From Microbulbifer donghaiensis (GTDB lineage: Bacteria; Pseudomonadota; Gammaproteobacteria; Pseudomonadales; Cellvibrionaceae), in assembly GCF_900129095.1 (NCBI RefSeq), contig NZ_FQVA01000001.1, positions 1,178,001 to 1,242,000 of the forward strand: a DNA stretch of 64,000 nt. The letters are read 5' to 3'. Shown here piece by piece: positions 1-9,936 of the stretch (position 1 is the first letter of the stretch; every line of letters starts with the position of its first letter). Made by a program: the position numbers and the translations under genes. Under the pieces are notes generated by a model. It did no database searches and had not been told where the DNA came from. It worked only from the letters and a program-made list of their open reading frames with translations.

Positions 1-639
1 CGCGCCCCGCTGGCCCGCGTGCAGCTGGCGGCGGACATGTTGCAGGAGCAGGAAACCAGTCCAAACACCTCCCTGTTCGGCAACATCAATAAAGGTCTAA
101 AGGAGCTCGACGAGTTGCTGCGGGAAATCTCCCTGTGGCTGCGCAGAGGATCCCCGGAAAGCGCCGAGGAAATCACGCAACAGGTAGATCCGTTCAAACT
201 GCTGCAGGAGCAGGCAGCGCTGCAGCACCAGCTCCATCCCGACAAATGCATCGACGTGACACCCGCAGAGACCGCCGCGCAAAAAGTTCCACTGCCGCGC
301 AAATACCTGGTCTGGACAATCAACAACCTGCTGTCGAATGCGATGCGCTATTCGCACAACCGGGTTGAAGTCAGCTGCCGGATTCAATCGGACCGCATCG
401 ATATCTTCGTCGATGACGATGGCCCGGGTATCGCGCCCGCCGACCGGCAGAGGGTGTTTGAACCCTTTGTGCGCCTCGACCCCAGCCGCACCCGCGCAAC
501 CGGCGGGACCGGCCTCGGCCTGGCTATAGCGCAGCGGCTGGTGGAAAGCTTCAACGGCACCATCGCCATCTCCGACAGCCGCCTCGGCGGCGCGCAATTC
601 CACCTTAGCTGGCCGATCAGCCAACCGAAAAGCATATAA
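1..639 (+). CDS. Sensor histidine kinase, C-terminal part (5' end outside window)
   Basis: The reading frame is open from the first base and begins with RAPLARVQLAADML, which resembles the stretch just after the phospho-accepting histidine of a HisKA dimerisation domain (usually HELRTPLAR). The phospho-His itself therefore lies just upstream of the window. An HATPase domain follows, with the N box (NNLLSNAMRYSHN), G1 box (DDDGPGI) and G2 box (GGTGLGLAI). The protein should be the ATP-binding kinase half of a membrane two-component sensor. Its sensor domain and partner response regulator cannot be seen, so the signal is unknown. The gene ends in a 277-base non-coding interval before a secreted protease gene on the same strand. 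Confidence 0.9.
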   Translation, partial: RAPLARVQLAADMLQEQETSPNTSLFGNINKGLKELDELLREISLWLRRGSPESAEEITQQVDPFKLLQEQAALQHQLHPDKCIDVTPAETAAQKVPLPRKYLVWTINNLLSNAMRYSHNRVEVSCRIQSDRIDIFVDDDGPGIAPADRQRVFEPFVRLDPSRTRATGGTGLGLAIAQRLVESFNGTIAISDSRLGGAQFHLSWPISQPKSI

Positions 640-824
640 AATTTTATACACTTCACATCTCCCCTACCCGCCAACCGGCACCCCGACAATTTCCCTAAGA
701 TACTGAAATATAAACGGTAAACCGTTCTTCCACAGCGTTCCCCGATATTCCGCGGCCGCTTTCCGGGTACTCCGGCCAACACAATACTGTGAAACACTCT
801 TTACAAATTTGTAATCAAGTGATT

Positions 825-860
825 AATTTGCACATGTTTGCATAACAAAAAATGCAAATT
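825..860. promoter_or_regulatory. Inverted repeat upstream of the subtilase gene
   Basis: AATTTGCA at 825-832 and TGCAAATT at 853-860 form perfect 8-base arms with a 20-base AT-rich spacer, about 60 bases before the protease start codon. The position suits an operator or promoter-overlapping regulator site, but no family-specific consensus was recognised. The rest of 640-916 shows no gene. Confidence 0.3.
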
Positions 861-916
861 TGACTGCCGGCCTACACCGGCAATCGACGCAAACTAACTG
901 TCTAGGGTGAATATCG

Positions 917-3900
917 ATGAAAAGACCAATAAAAAAGCCTTTCAAGGCGCTGTCTTCGCTACTGGCGGCATCGCTGGTGACGGCAGCCAGCACAGAACTG
1001 ATCGCAGCAACGACGTCGAAGCCGGGGGATGGTCCTGACTACGACGGCGGATCGGTGCTGGTTAAGTTCGCCGAGAAAAGCACAAAAGAGGATCGCAAGA
1101 AGCTGGCCAGACAATTCGGCGCCTCTTTCAAGGATAAGAATGGCGACGGTGTCGATGACCGCTTCCGTCATATCGCAAAAGGTCGCCTGGCCAGGCTGGA
1201 ACTGCCCGAGGGCCAGAGCCCGCTGGAGGCACTGGAGCAGCTCAAGAACAATCCGCATATCGAATACGCAGAGCTGAACTACAAGTACTACCCCTCTGTG
1301 ATCCCCAGTGATCCGCGCTACGGCGAACTGTGGGGCATGGCCAAGACCAAGGCCGACCTAGCCTGGGATATGCAGATCGGCGACAGGGAGATAGTTGTCG
1401 GTGTGATTGACACCGGCTTTGACTACACGCACCCGGACCTGATCGCCAATATCTGGATCAACCCCAATGAAATTGCCGGCAACAATATCGACGACGACGG
1501 CAATGGCTACATCGACGACGTTCACGGAATCTCGGCCATCAATGACGATGGCAACCCGATGGATACCGGGGATCACGGTACCCATGTGGCCGGAACCATC
1601 GGCGCGAGCGGTAACAATGGCACCGGTGTTGTGGGCGTAAACTGGCAGACCAGGATGGTCGGCTGCAGTTTCCTGGGCACCAACGGTGGCACCCTTGCGG
1701 ATGGCGTTGAGTGTATCAACTACATGGTCGACCTGAAGAGCCGCGGCGAGAATATCCGTGTGCTCAACAACTCCTGGGGCGGCGGCGGTTATTCCCAGAC
1801 TCTGGAGGATGCGATCACCGCGGCGAACAACGCGGACATGCTGTTTGTGGCCGCCGCGGGCAACGATGCCCGTGACAATGATGCCACCCCCTCATACCCC
1901 GCCAGTTACGATGTGCCGAACGTCATGGCTATTGCCTCTACGGACAGCGCCGACAACATGTCCAGCTTTTCCCAGTGGGGCCTGACGTCCGTCGACATGG
2001 GCGCGCCGGGCTCCGGGGTACTGTCCACGGTACCAGGCGAGAGTTACGCCACCTTTAACGGCACCTCAATGGCGACGCCGCATGTAGCCGGTGCGGGCGC
2101 GCTGCTGTTGGCGACGGCCCCGAGCCTGACGACGGCACAGTTGAAAGACGTCCTGATGAGTTCCGGTGATGCAATCGCCGCACTCGACGGCAAGACGGTA
2201 TCTGGCCGCCGCCTGAATGTGGAGAATGCCCTGCTGATGGTGGGCGGTGGCGGCCCCACTTTTTATCTCGGCGGCAACCCGCTCTCCAGCACTGTGAACC
2301 AGGGCGAGGTCGCGACCTACACGATCGATCTGAATGCTATGGGCGGCTACTCCGGCAGCGCAACTTTCTCCGCAACCGCCTTCCCCGCACTCGATGCGGA
2401 GATCACTTTCTCCCCAGCTGATGTGCCTGCCGGCGGCTCGACAACCATGAGCGTAACGCCCAGTACCGAAGTACCACCCGGTATCTATACGCTTACGGTG
2501 ACGGCGCAGGATGGCGAACTGACCAAGTCAACCGACGTGCGACTGAAAGTGTGGCCCGAAGGGACAATTTCCTTCAGTTATGCAAATGTCCAGGGCGGAT
2601 CCATTCCGGATAAGAGCTCTATCGGCACTTCCAGCACCATCAACGTGCCCGACGACATCGCCATTGTTGCCACTTCGGTCACCGTGGATATCAGCCACAC
2701 CAGGCCCGGCGATCTGGTGATAAGCCTGACCTCTCCCAATGGTAAAACCGCCGTCTTGCACGATCGTGACAGTGGCTTGAGTGGCACCTACGATTTGGAC
2801 CAATTCGAATTGGACCGGGCGCTGGGTGACTGGACCCTGAAGGTAACCGATGAGTTGGGAACACAGGTTGGTGCTCTGAACGGCTGGTCGATGGATATCT
2901 CCGGCGCGGCGAGCAGCGGCTACAACTATCTGCCCAGCATCAAGGTTAACGGACCCGCTCACGGCAGCCCCTTCCTGGTTGGCGACGTCATCAATTTCAG
3001 TGCTGTCGCGACTGACGTTGAAGACGGTGACGTCAGCGGTTCCATAAGCTGGAGTTCGGATATCGATGGCCCGCTGGGTTCTGGTGGTGCAATCAGCACC
3101 AGCAACCTGAGCTATGGCAACCATGAGATCAGCGTAACTGCCGTTGACGCGGCCGGGCAGGAATCTTCCAAGAGCTTCAATATTTCGGTACTGACGCCCA
3201 ACACTTCTGTGACACACAGAATGGATACACCTGTCGTAATGCCGGACAGCCATACGAGTCTCGGATATGCGATCGTCAGTGAAATCGACGTGCCCGAAGC
3301 CCTGGTCATCGATTCGTTCAGTGTCAGCGTGGATATCTCGTTTCGCTGGATCGGCGACCTGAAGGTGCACCTGATTGCCCCGTCGGGCAAGGTTTTCACG
3401 TTGCACGATATGACCGGCTACAGCAACGAGAACCTGGTGGAGACCTTCACCCCGGCCGACTTTACCGGCGACAACAGCTTTGGGGTATGGAAGTTGCGCG
3501 CAGAGGATATGTCCAGTTACACCAACAGCGGTGTGCTGAACAACTGGTCCATCACGCTTGGCAATGGTGATGTTGTGACTCCGCCGCCCGGCAACACCGC
3601 GCCGACCGTCAGTATCAGTTCGCCGACGGGTGGCAGCACCGTTACCGAGGGTGATGTTGTTGTCTTCAGTGCGACAGCGGATGACAGTGAAGACGGCAAC
3701 GTGAGTGCCTCCATCAATTGGCTGTCATCTGTCGACGGATTGATTGGCACCGGTGCCTCGTTCAGCACTACTTCGCTCAGTGCGGGCGAGCACACGGTAA
3801 TGGCCGAGGCGGTCGATTCACAGGGTGCTTCGGGAAGCTCCGTGGTGACACTGAGCGTTGTTCCTGCGCCCGTGAATCAGGCCCCGGTGGCTGACTATAG

Positions 3901-4387
3901 CCATGTAGTGACCGGCCTGGACGTGAGCTTCACCGATATGAGCGGCGACAGTGACGGCTCTGTAGTTGCGTGGGCCTGGGATTTCGGGGACGGCAATGGT
4001 TCCAGCCTGGCCAACCCGGGGCACACCTATGCGGCACACGGCACCTACCCGGTCACCCTGACGGTCACCGACGATGCGGGCGCTACTCACAGCGTTACCA
4101 AATCGGTGGATGTAGTGCCGGTTATTAACCTGAACGCCAGCGCTACCCACTTTAAAGGTCGAGTCAATGTGGAGCTGAACTGGAGTGGCGCCGCTACCGC
4201 AGGAGTCGATATCTATCGAGATGGTATTCTGATCAAGAACACCGCCAACGACGGATATTTCAAAGACTCCTTCCGTTCGGATAGCACTGACTTTATCTAT
4301 GAAGTCTGTCAGGAGGGTAGTCGCACTTGTTCAGCAGAAGTGGCTGTACAGGCGACAGCCCAAACCAAGGGCAAGAAGCAGAATTGA
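917..4387 (+). CDS. Secreted S8 (subtilisin-like) serine protease with two P/Homo B-type domains and a PKD domain
   Basis: The 1156-residue protein has an N-terminal signal peptide (about residues 1-31) and an inhibitor-like prodomain (about 45-125). The S8 catalytic domain shows Asp165 (VIDTGFD), His220 (GDHGTHVAG), oxyanion Asn316 (AAGND) and Ser384 (NGTSMATPHVAG). Downstream are a beta-rich spacer, a P/proprotein-convertase domain (about 552-663), an Ig-like unit (about 670-760), a second P domain (about 768-883), a second similar Ig-like unit (about 895-985), a PKD domain (about 988-1068, with WDFGDGNGS) and a short C-terminal beta domain. The alternating P and Ig-like units suggest internal duplication. 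It is probably exported by Sec and degrades extracellular protein. No sorting signal was recognised at the C terminus. The catalytic assignment is sure; the specificity is unknown. Confidence 0.95.
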   Translation: MKRPIKKPFKALSSLLAASLVTAASTELIAATTSKPGDGPDYDGGSVLVKFAEKSTKEDRKKLARQFGASFKDKNGDGVDDRFRHIAKGRLARLELPEGQSPLEALEQLKNNPHIEYAELNYKYYPSVIPSDPRYGELWGMAKTKADLAWDMQIGDREIVVGVIDTGFDYTHPDLIANIWINPNEIAGNNIDDDGNGYIDDVHGISAINDDGNPMDTGDHGTHVAGTIGASGNNGTGVVGVNWQTRMVGCSFLGTNGGTLADGVECINYMVDLKSRGENIRVLNNSWGGGGYSQTLEDAITAANNADMLFVAAAGNDARDNDATPSYPASYDVPNVMAIASTDSADNMSSFSQWGLTSVDMGAPGSGVLSTVPGESYATFNGTSMATPHVAGAGALLLATAPSLTTAQLKDVLMSSGDAIAALDGKTVSGRRLNVENALLMVGGGGPTFYLGGNPLSSTVNQGEVATYTIDLNAMGGYSGSATFSATAFPALDAEITFSPADVPAGGSTTMSVTPSTEVPPGIYTLTVTAQDGELTKSTDVRLKVWPEGTISFSYANVQGGSIPDKSSIGTSSTINVPDDIAIVATSVTVDISHTRPGDLVISLTSPNGKTAVLHDRDSGLSGTYDLDQFELDRALGDWTLKVTDELGTQVGALNGWSMDISGAASSGYNYLPSIKVNGPAHGSPFLVGDVINFSAVATDVEDGDVSGSISWSSDIDGPLGSGGAISTSNLSYGNHEISVTAVDAAGQESSKSFNISVLTPNTSVTHRMDTPVVMPDSHTSLGYAIVSEIDVPEALVIDSFSVSVDISFRWIGDLKVHLIAPSGKVFTLHDMTGYSNENLVETFTPADFTGDNSFGVWKLRAEDMSSYTNSGVLNNWSITLGNGDVVTPPPGNTAPTVSISSPTGGSTVTEGDVVVFSATADDSEDGNVSASINWLSSVDGLIGTGASFSTTSLSAGEHTVMAEAVDSQGASGSSVVTLSVVPAPVNQAPVADYSHVVTGLDVSFTDMSGDSDGSVVAWAWDFGDGNGSSLANPGHTYAAHGTYPVTLTVTDDAGATHSVTKSVDVVPVINLNASATHFKGRVNVELNWSGAATAGVDIYRDGILIKNTANDGYFKDSFRSDSTDFIYEVCQEGSRTCSAEVAVQATAQTKGKKQN

Positions 4388-4423
4388 GGACGCTACTGAT
4401 ACGCCCTTCTTAGCAAACTGGCC

Positions 4424-4462
4424 CGACTACAGGGATAAGCCAAACCGCTATTCCTGTAGTCG
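4424..4462. other. Stem-loop after the protease gene
   Basis: The arms CGACTACAGGGATA (4424-4437) and TATTCCTGTAGTCG (4449-4462) pair with one mismatch. There is no clear T-run, so this may be a weak terminator or an mRNA-stabilising hairpin. Confidence 0.35.
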
Positions 4463-5040
4463 CGGCCGGAGCCGGAAAAACTGAATGGCATCGAGTGGTG
4501 CAATATTATTTGCGCGACTCGGTGCCTCTCTCGTCCAGCCCGCTGCAGCCTCCCAGGCAATCCCTGCAGTAAAACCGCCACTCGACACACTCTCCAGCGC
4601 CAAAGCGCCCCATAGCAGCAGTGCCGGCCCCTCAGGCCTGAGCACAAGGCGACCGCCCGTGTCACCTTCACTGTCGTCCTCCGTCCTTGCCAGTTTCTAT
4701 TCCAGGTACCGCCAAGCGCAGCCGAACAGTACCTCGAGACCAGTTCACAGCATGCGGTTCTGCCCCTTGACACCCATTTATAGCGACTGTAATTTCGGCA
4801 TTGGGTAAATACAGCGACTGTAATTACACAGCATCTGTATACAGGCGTGCTTGCGATCCGCTTACCGGCTTGGATGCAAAGTGCTGCCGCTGCCGCCTCC
4901 CCGCCGACACCCGGCGGGATGGCGACACAGACAGCAGCCCCCTCACAGGACGCTATCGACTTAGCGATCACGCAGTAGTGAAGGGAGATACCCCCGACGG
5001 AGTGACCTCGATAAACAATAAAGACCAGAGGACAGACGTG
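4463..5040. other. Intergenic region before the first TonB-dependent receptor
   Basis: No convincing gene is seen. Two near-identical stretches, ATAGCGACTGTAATT (about 4780-4795) and ACAGCGACTGTAATT (about 4811-4825), form a direct repeat roughly 220-260 bases upstream of the receptor start and could be regulator half-sites. An in-frame upstream extension of the receptor gene exists, but it lacks protein-like character and precedes the true signal peptide. Confidence 0.4.
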
Positions 5041-7461
5041 ATGAAACGCAACTTACTTTCCTTAGCAATTGCCACCAGCGTGGCGATGGTTCCGCAAACT
5101 TTTGCCCAGACCCTCGAAGAGGTAACGGTAACGGCACAGAAGCGCGCGCAGAGTGTGCAGGATGTGGCCATCAGCATTGCTGCCATGGGCAGTGATGACC
5201 TGGAGAAGCTCGGCGTCATGGAAGCCGCGCAAATCACCGAATTTGTGCCCAACATGGAGCTCGGCATGTCGCCCGACTCCGGCATCCCCATTTTCGTGAT
5301 TCGCGGCGTGGGCCTGCAGGACTACAACGCCAACAACACCCCGACCACCGCCGTGGTGGTGGACGATGTGTACCAGCCCTTTGGCGTCTACGGCGCATTT
5401 GCGATGTTTGACACCGAGCGCGTGGAAATACTGAAGGGCCCCCAGGGCGGTCTGTACGGACGCAACTCCACCGGCGGCGCCATCAACATCGTGTCCCGCC
5501 GCCCCGAATTTGATCAGAACCAGGCCAACGCCGCCGTGGACGTAGGCAACTACGGTACCTTCAACGTGCGCGCCGGTGCCGACCTGTCCATCGCCGACAA
5601 CCTGGCGGCGCGGGTGGCAGTGCAGAACGAACTGAGCGAAGGCTGGTTCGAAAATACCTACCTGGACCGCATGCAGGGCGGCCGCGACAAGACCCAGGCG
5701 CGCGTCACCCTGTCCTACGAGCCCACCGACACCCTGCGCCTGGACCTGCGCCAGACCTTCGGCCGCGACAAGTCAGAGGTGGGTATTCCGGAGCCCGAAG
5801 GTTACTGGAATCCCAACAGCAGCCCTTGGTCCCCGGGAGACTATAACGGCAGCATTGCCCTCCCCGACTTCACCGGTCCGATTCCCGGCGATTACTGCGA
5901 TGCGATCCTCAACACCGGCATCCCCGATGCCAACTGTGTGAACATTAACGGCAAGGCGCCGGACGGTATCTACCGCGGTGAAGATGCTACCGTGCGCCAC
6001 TTCGACGACACCTTCAATTCTACCTCGCTGAACGTGGAGTGGGATCTGGGTACCGTGACCCTGGTATCTGTGAGCAACTTTACGAGCCTGGACTTTTATC
6101 ACGTCAACGGCTCCGGCAGTGTCGGCACCGGCGCGGCCAACCAGGACGAGTGGGAGGCCTATGCCGAGCTGGTCGAGCGCGACATCAACTTCGACGACAA
6201 CTACATCACCAACTACAGCTCGGATATCAGCTCCGTGTCCCAGGAGCTGCGCCTGCTGTCGAACAACGACGGGCCCTTCAACTGGATGGCGGGCGCCAGC
6301 TACGCCCAGGACCAGCTCGACGAAAAGCGGACCTGTACCTTCAGCGCCAACCTGTACGCCGACTGGGTCGCCTTCCCCGGCTGCGGCACCATGGAATACG
6401 AGCAGGAGACCAAGGTCAGCTCCGTGTACGGTCAGCTGGTATACGACTTCAACGAAGCCTTCACCCTGACCACCGACCTGCGCTACACCCGCGAGCAGAA
6501 AGATTATGTCGGCGGCGTGCTGCTCAACGCCGGCGCCTGGGCCTGCAACGCCTTTGGCATTGCCGATTATGAGACCTGTCGTGATCCCGAACTTGGAGTC
6601 GGCGACGGCCCGCTGCCGCTGTCCTCCGGCACCCCGGCGACCTACGACGAGAAGGATCCGTCCTGGAAAGTGACCCTGGACTGGAAACCCACCGAAGACA
6701 CCCTGGTGTACGCAAGCGTGGGCCACACCTTCAAGTCCGGCGGCTTCTTCGGTGGCTTCTTCTTCAATGCCGAGGCGGTGGAATCCTACAAGCCGGAAAC
6801 CAACACAGCGGTAGAGCTGGGCTTCAAGTCCACCCTGGCGGAGGACACCGTGCAGCTGAACGGTGCCATCTTCCACTACGACTACGAGGGCTTCCAGTCG
6901 CCGCTGGAAATCCAGAACAACAACGCCACCTTCTCGGGCCTGACCAACATGGGTGACGTCGAGACCCGCGGCGCCGAGCTGGATCTGCGCTGGCTGCCGA
7001 TCATGGGGCTGGATCTGCGCGTGGGCGTCGGCTACATGGACACTGAAATCGTGAAGGGCCCGAGCGGCACCGGCCGTATCTACGATCTCTTCGGTCAGGA
7101 AGTGGATGTGGTGGGCAACGAGCTCAACAACGCCCCGGGCCTGAGCGTAAGCTCCCTGGCGCGCTACGAGTTCAGCGTGACCGACGAGCTCGGCGCGGCA
7201 CTGCAGCTGGGTGTTAACTGGACCGATGACTACTACCTGAGCATCACCAACGAGCCCTACGCCAAGGAAGACGGCGGCGCGCTGGTCAATGCCCGCGCGG
7301 AACTGTTCCAGGAGGCCGGAGACTGGACCGTGTCACTGTGGGGCAGAAACCTGACCGATCGTCACTATCGCACCAGCACCAATGACGACGGCATTTTAAA
7401 TAACTACTCCAGCTGGAGCGCGCCGCGCACCTTCGGCGCCACCCTGGCCTACAACTTCTGA
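5041..7461 (+). CDS. TonB-dependent outer-membrane receptor
   Basis: The 806-residue protein starts at the ATG at 5041. That start directly precedes a signal peptide (MKRNLLSLAIATSVAMV...FAQ) and has an AGAGGA ribosome-binding site upstream. After the signal peptide come a TonB-box-like segment (LEEVTVTAQKRAQ), a plug domain (about residues 45-160, with VEILKGPQGGLYGRNSTGG) and a long beta-barrel ending in the terminal aromatic residue (LAYNF). The plug motif is typical of the large environmental receptor family that imports plant- or lipid-derived compounds as well as siderophores. No FecA-like signalling extension is seen. It faces the esterase/ligase/receptor group on the opposite strand, so a shared catabolic substrate is plausible but unproven. 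Confidence 0.93.
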   Translation: MKRNLLSLAIATSVAMVPQTFAQTLEEVTVTAQKRAQSVQDVAISIAAMGSDDLEKLGVMEAAQITEFVPNMELGMSPDSGIPIFVIRGVGLQDYNANNTPTTAVVVDDVYQPFGVYGAFAMFDTERVEILKGPQGGLYGRNSTGGAINIVSRRPEFDQNQANAAVDVGNYGTFNVRAGADLSIADNLAARVAVQNELSEGWFENTYLDRMQGGRDKTQARVTLSYEPTDTLRLDLRQTFGRDKSEVGIPEPEGYWNPNSSPWSPGDYNGSIALPDFTGPIPGDYCDAILNTGIPDANCVNINGKAPDGIYRGEDATVRHFDDTFNSTSLNVEWDLGTVTLVSVSNFTSLDFYHVNGSGSVGTGAANQDEWEAYAELVERDINFDDNYITNYSSDISSVSQELRLLSNNDGPFNWMAGASYAQDQLDEKRTCTFSANLYADWVAFPGCGTMEYEQETKVSSVYGQLVYDFNEAFTLTTDLRYTREQKDYVGGVLLNAGAWACNAFGIADYETCRDPELGVGDGPLPLSSGTPATYDEKDPSWKVTLDWKPTEDTLVYASVGHTFKSGGFFGGFFFNAEAVESYKPETNTAVELGFKSTLAEDTVQLNGAIFHYDYEGFQSPLEIQNNNATFSGLTNMGDVETRGAELDLRWLPIMGLDLRVGVGYMDTEIVKGPSGTGRIYDLFGQEVDVVGNELNNAPGLSVSSLARYEFSVTDELGAALQLGVNWTDDYYLSITNEPYAKEDGGALVNARAELFQEAGDWTVSLWGRNLTDRHYRTSTNDDGILNNYSSWSAPRTFGATLAYNF

Positions 7462-7497
7462 TGTAAGCCAGCCGACCACCGCGCGGTGGTCAAACGG

Positions 7498-7525
7498 AAA
7501 AGCGGCCCACGTGGCCGCTTTTTTG
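7498..7525 (+). terminator. Rho-independent terminator after the TonB receptor
   Basis: AAGCGGCC-CACGT-GGCCGCTT is followed by a run of six T, 37 bases after the receptor stop codon. A GACCACC/GGTGGTC hairpin lies just before it. Confidence 0.9.
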
Positions 7526-8057
7526 TTTCTTCCTTCCGGGTACAGTGGAATATCGACCACGTCCCTCATCGACAACGACATTCCACATTGGTCGCACAAA
7601 CCGGAAAAATAACTAAAAATTCAGCAACATTTAATCTGGATGTTTTGTCTTTGCTGTGATGCTTGGCATTCGGTTCTGCCGGACTGCAGGTGGAAAATTT
7701 TGTGGCAGGCACAAAGAATTAGCGGCCGAAATCATTTCGACCGCTCCCTCTTTAAGCTGACTGGCTCTACTCCCGCTGTTCACCTCGCTGAAGTCTTTCG
7801 TTCAGACCAGTGGTTACCCGCTGTGGGTCTATTTACGGGTTAGTCCAAGTCTCCCGTTGCGGACCGCTTCTTCTTGCTCCCCTTTTCCTTCGGGGACTGC
7901 TTTTGCCCAGGCACTTATATATTAGTGTGGCAAAGCGCGCGCACCAACTGCGGCCGCGCCAGTCCAGAGTCGCATTGACACAAAATAAAATTGGCGCAAA
8001 GTAAAAAAAGCAAGGCGCAGAGCGCCCTGCCAAGCACGACGCGATCAGGGTGCGATG
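7526..8057. other. Non-coding interval between convergent genes
   Basis: About 530 bases lie between the receptor terminator and the stop codon of the esterase on the other strand. Only short, low-quality reading frames are present. I recognise no RNA gene, repeat or gene remnant here. Confidence 0.5.
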
Positions 8058-9824
8058 CTACTGATAGCTTACGTCCGCATCTTCCAGTTGTACCTGGAAG
8101 TTCGATATCAGCTCTTCGGCCCGCTGCCTCTCTTCTGCATTCAACTGGTTCAGCGCATTGTTCACGTCGGACAGCCAGAAATCGTGCGAATTCGTATGCA
8201 CGTTGTTGTCCAGAATCAGGCGCTTTTGATAGATCCAGAAGTTGGACCAGTCATACCACTCCGGCAGGCCGTCAAACCACTTGTTGGGATTGCCCGTGCG
8301 CATAAACTGGCTGACATACCGGATGAAAGTGTCGGAGAGCACTTCGCGCTGTGACTGGTTCTGGGCACTGATCATATAACGCATGAAATCCGGCTGGTCG
8401 GATCCGGGAAAATTGCCAAACAGGAACGGCAGGTCCATACCGTGCACAGCGCCAAAGGCTTCCTTCCACGGCTGCGGCGCGTCGTCCCAGTCAAAGTTGT
8501 AGCGATAGATATTGCCCTGCAGCAGACGCAGGTAGCGGCATATATTGTCGATCGTCAGGTCGACGGCGAGGCTCAGCGTGCGGTGTACCGGGTAGTAGGA
8601 GGGATAGAGATCCGGTTCGATGATATCCGTCACCGCGAGACTGGCGGGATCCTGGTAGTTGGCCATATCCCACAGCTCGGTCAGTGACGGCCTGAGGTAG
8701 CCAGCCAGGACACCGGCGAACAGGGAGCCTTCGTCCTTGGTGGTCCCCAATATCATCGGCACCTTGTGATAGCCGCCGGCAGTCAGGTCCGCGTAGCCGG
8801 CCCAGGGTATTACATGACCGTCGGTGAAATGTCCCATCACTACCGGACTCGGCGTGTGCCGCACAATCGCCTCTGCCGGCAGCGCGCGCAGGAAGTTGCG
8901 AATCCAGATATCGCTCTGGCCGAGCCGAAACTGTGCCGCAGACAGCTTGTCCGCGGCGTAGCCGTTTTCTACCAGCAAACTGTCAATCACATCATTGGAC
9001 TGCACTTCACCCAGGGCTTTCGGGTAAGCGTTGGGCAGCCCGGACATGCACAGCATACGGTCCACCAACGCATCCGCCAGCGGCGACTGCAGCAGGCCCC
9101 ACGCATTTATGCAGCCTGCGGACTGGCCGGCAATCGTCACCTTGTTCGGATCGCCGCCGAATCCGCGAATATTGTCCCGCACCCATTCCAGGCCCTTGAT
9201 CAGGTCCAGGGTGGCGAAATTGCCCGAGTCGTCCTTCGGGTCGCCCTCCGCCAGGGCGCCGTTGAAGAACCAGCCGAGGCTGCCGACACGGTAGTTTACG
9301 GTGACCACCACCGCGTTGGCTTTCTGCGCAAAGTTTGCGCCGCTATAGAGCACTTCGGATCCCGCGCCCAGGCGGTTGGAGCCGCCGTGAATCCAGAAGA
9401 GCACCGGCAGATTTTCGGCACTGCTCCGGGGGCGCCAGACATTCAGATACAGGCAGTCCTCGGAGCCGATCGGCAGATCGAAAGTGGCCGGATTCGGTTC
9501 GCCAAAAAAGCTGCCGAGCTGTGAACAGATGCTGCCGAATTGACTCGCATCGCGCACGCCCGACCACGCCTGCGGATCGCGCGGCGCGCGCCAACGCAGA
9601 TCACCGAGCGGCGCCTCGGCAAACGGGATACCGCGCCAGGACTGGGTATTGTTGGTATCGGCAACGCCCTGCACCTGGGCGCCGCCGAGAGAAGTAATAC
9701 TGCGCAAAAGGGACTGGCTGTCTGCCGCGTCGGCGACCTGGCTGATACAGAGGATGGTGATCAGCGCGACCAGTCGCCGGCCGAACCGGGAGATCATCGC
9801 TGGAGGCTTTTCGAAGGCATACAT
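8058..9824 (-). CDS. Secreted type B carboxylesterase (alpha/beta hydrolase)
   Basis: The 588-residue enzyme uses the ATG at 9824, which has GAGGAA upstream and leads into a signal peptide (MISRFGRRLVALITIL...VADA). A longer frame upstream has no support. Carboxylesterase type B features are the early block NTQSWRGIPFAEAP, the disulfide-linked SEDCLYLNVWRP block, the oxyanion region WIHGGSN, the nucleophile in VTIAGQSAG (Ser about 234), the acidic member in GTTKDEGSL and the histidine region AVHGMDLPF. GQSAG replaces the common GESAG. It should cleave carboxylic esters in the periplasm or outside the cell. It lies downstream of the acyl-CoA ligase gene (112-base gap), so released acids could be activated by that enzyme. 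Confidence 0.9.
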   Translation of the reverse strand: MYAFEKPPAMISRFGRRLVALITILCISQVADAADSQSLLRSITSLGGAQVQGVADTNNTQSWRGIPFAEAPLGDLRWRAPRDPQAWSGVRDASQFGSICSQLGSFFGEPNPATFDLPIGSEDCLYLNVWRPRSSAENLPVLFWIHGGSNRLGAGSEVLYSGANFAQKANAVVVTVNYRVGSLGWFFNGALAEGDPKDDSGNFATLDLIKGLEWVRDNIRGFGGDPNKVTIAGQSAGCINAWGLLQSPLADALVDRMLCMSGLPNAYPKALGEVQSNDVIDSLLVENGYAADKLSAAQFRLGQSDIWIRNFLRALPAEAIVRHTPSPVVMGHFTDGHVIPWAGYADLTAGGYHKVPMILGTTKDEGSLFAGVLAGYLRPSLTELWDMANYQDPASLAVTDIIEPDLYPSYYPVHRTLSLAVDLTIDNICRYLRLLQGNIYRYNFDWDDAPQPWKEAFGAVHGMDLPFLFGNFPGSDQPDFMRYMISAQNQSQREVLSDTFIRYVSQFMRTGNPNKWFDGLPEWYDWSNFWIYQKRLILDNNVHTNSHDFWLSDVNNALNQLNAEERQRAEELISNFQVQLEDADVSYQ

Positions 9825-9936
9825 TATTATTTTCCTCGATAGGTTTTTTCCGCGACTACAGAAATTCTGTGTGCTACCCGACTCCTCTTTCTCGCAGAAT
9901 GTTGGTTGATTTCCGCCAGGCGTCGATGCAACGCCA

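Noticed and set aside
4801-5040. N-terminal extension of the first TonB receptor
   Set aside because: The true signal peptide begins at the ATG at 5041 with a good ribosome-binding site; the upstream segment is not protein-like.
7526-8057. Small plus-strand genes in the gap before the esterase
   Set aside because: Short frames without ribosome-binding sites or similarity; treated as non-coding.
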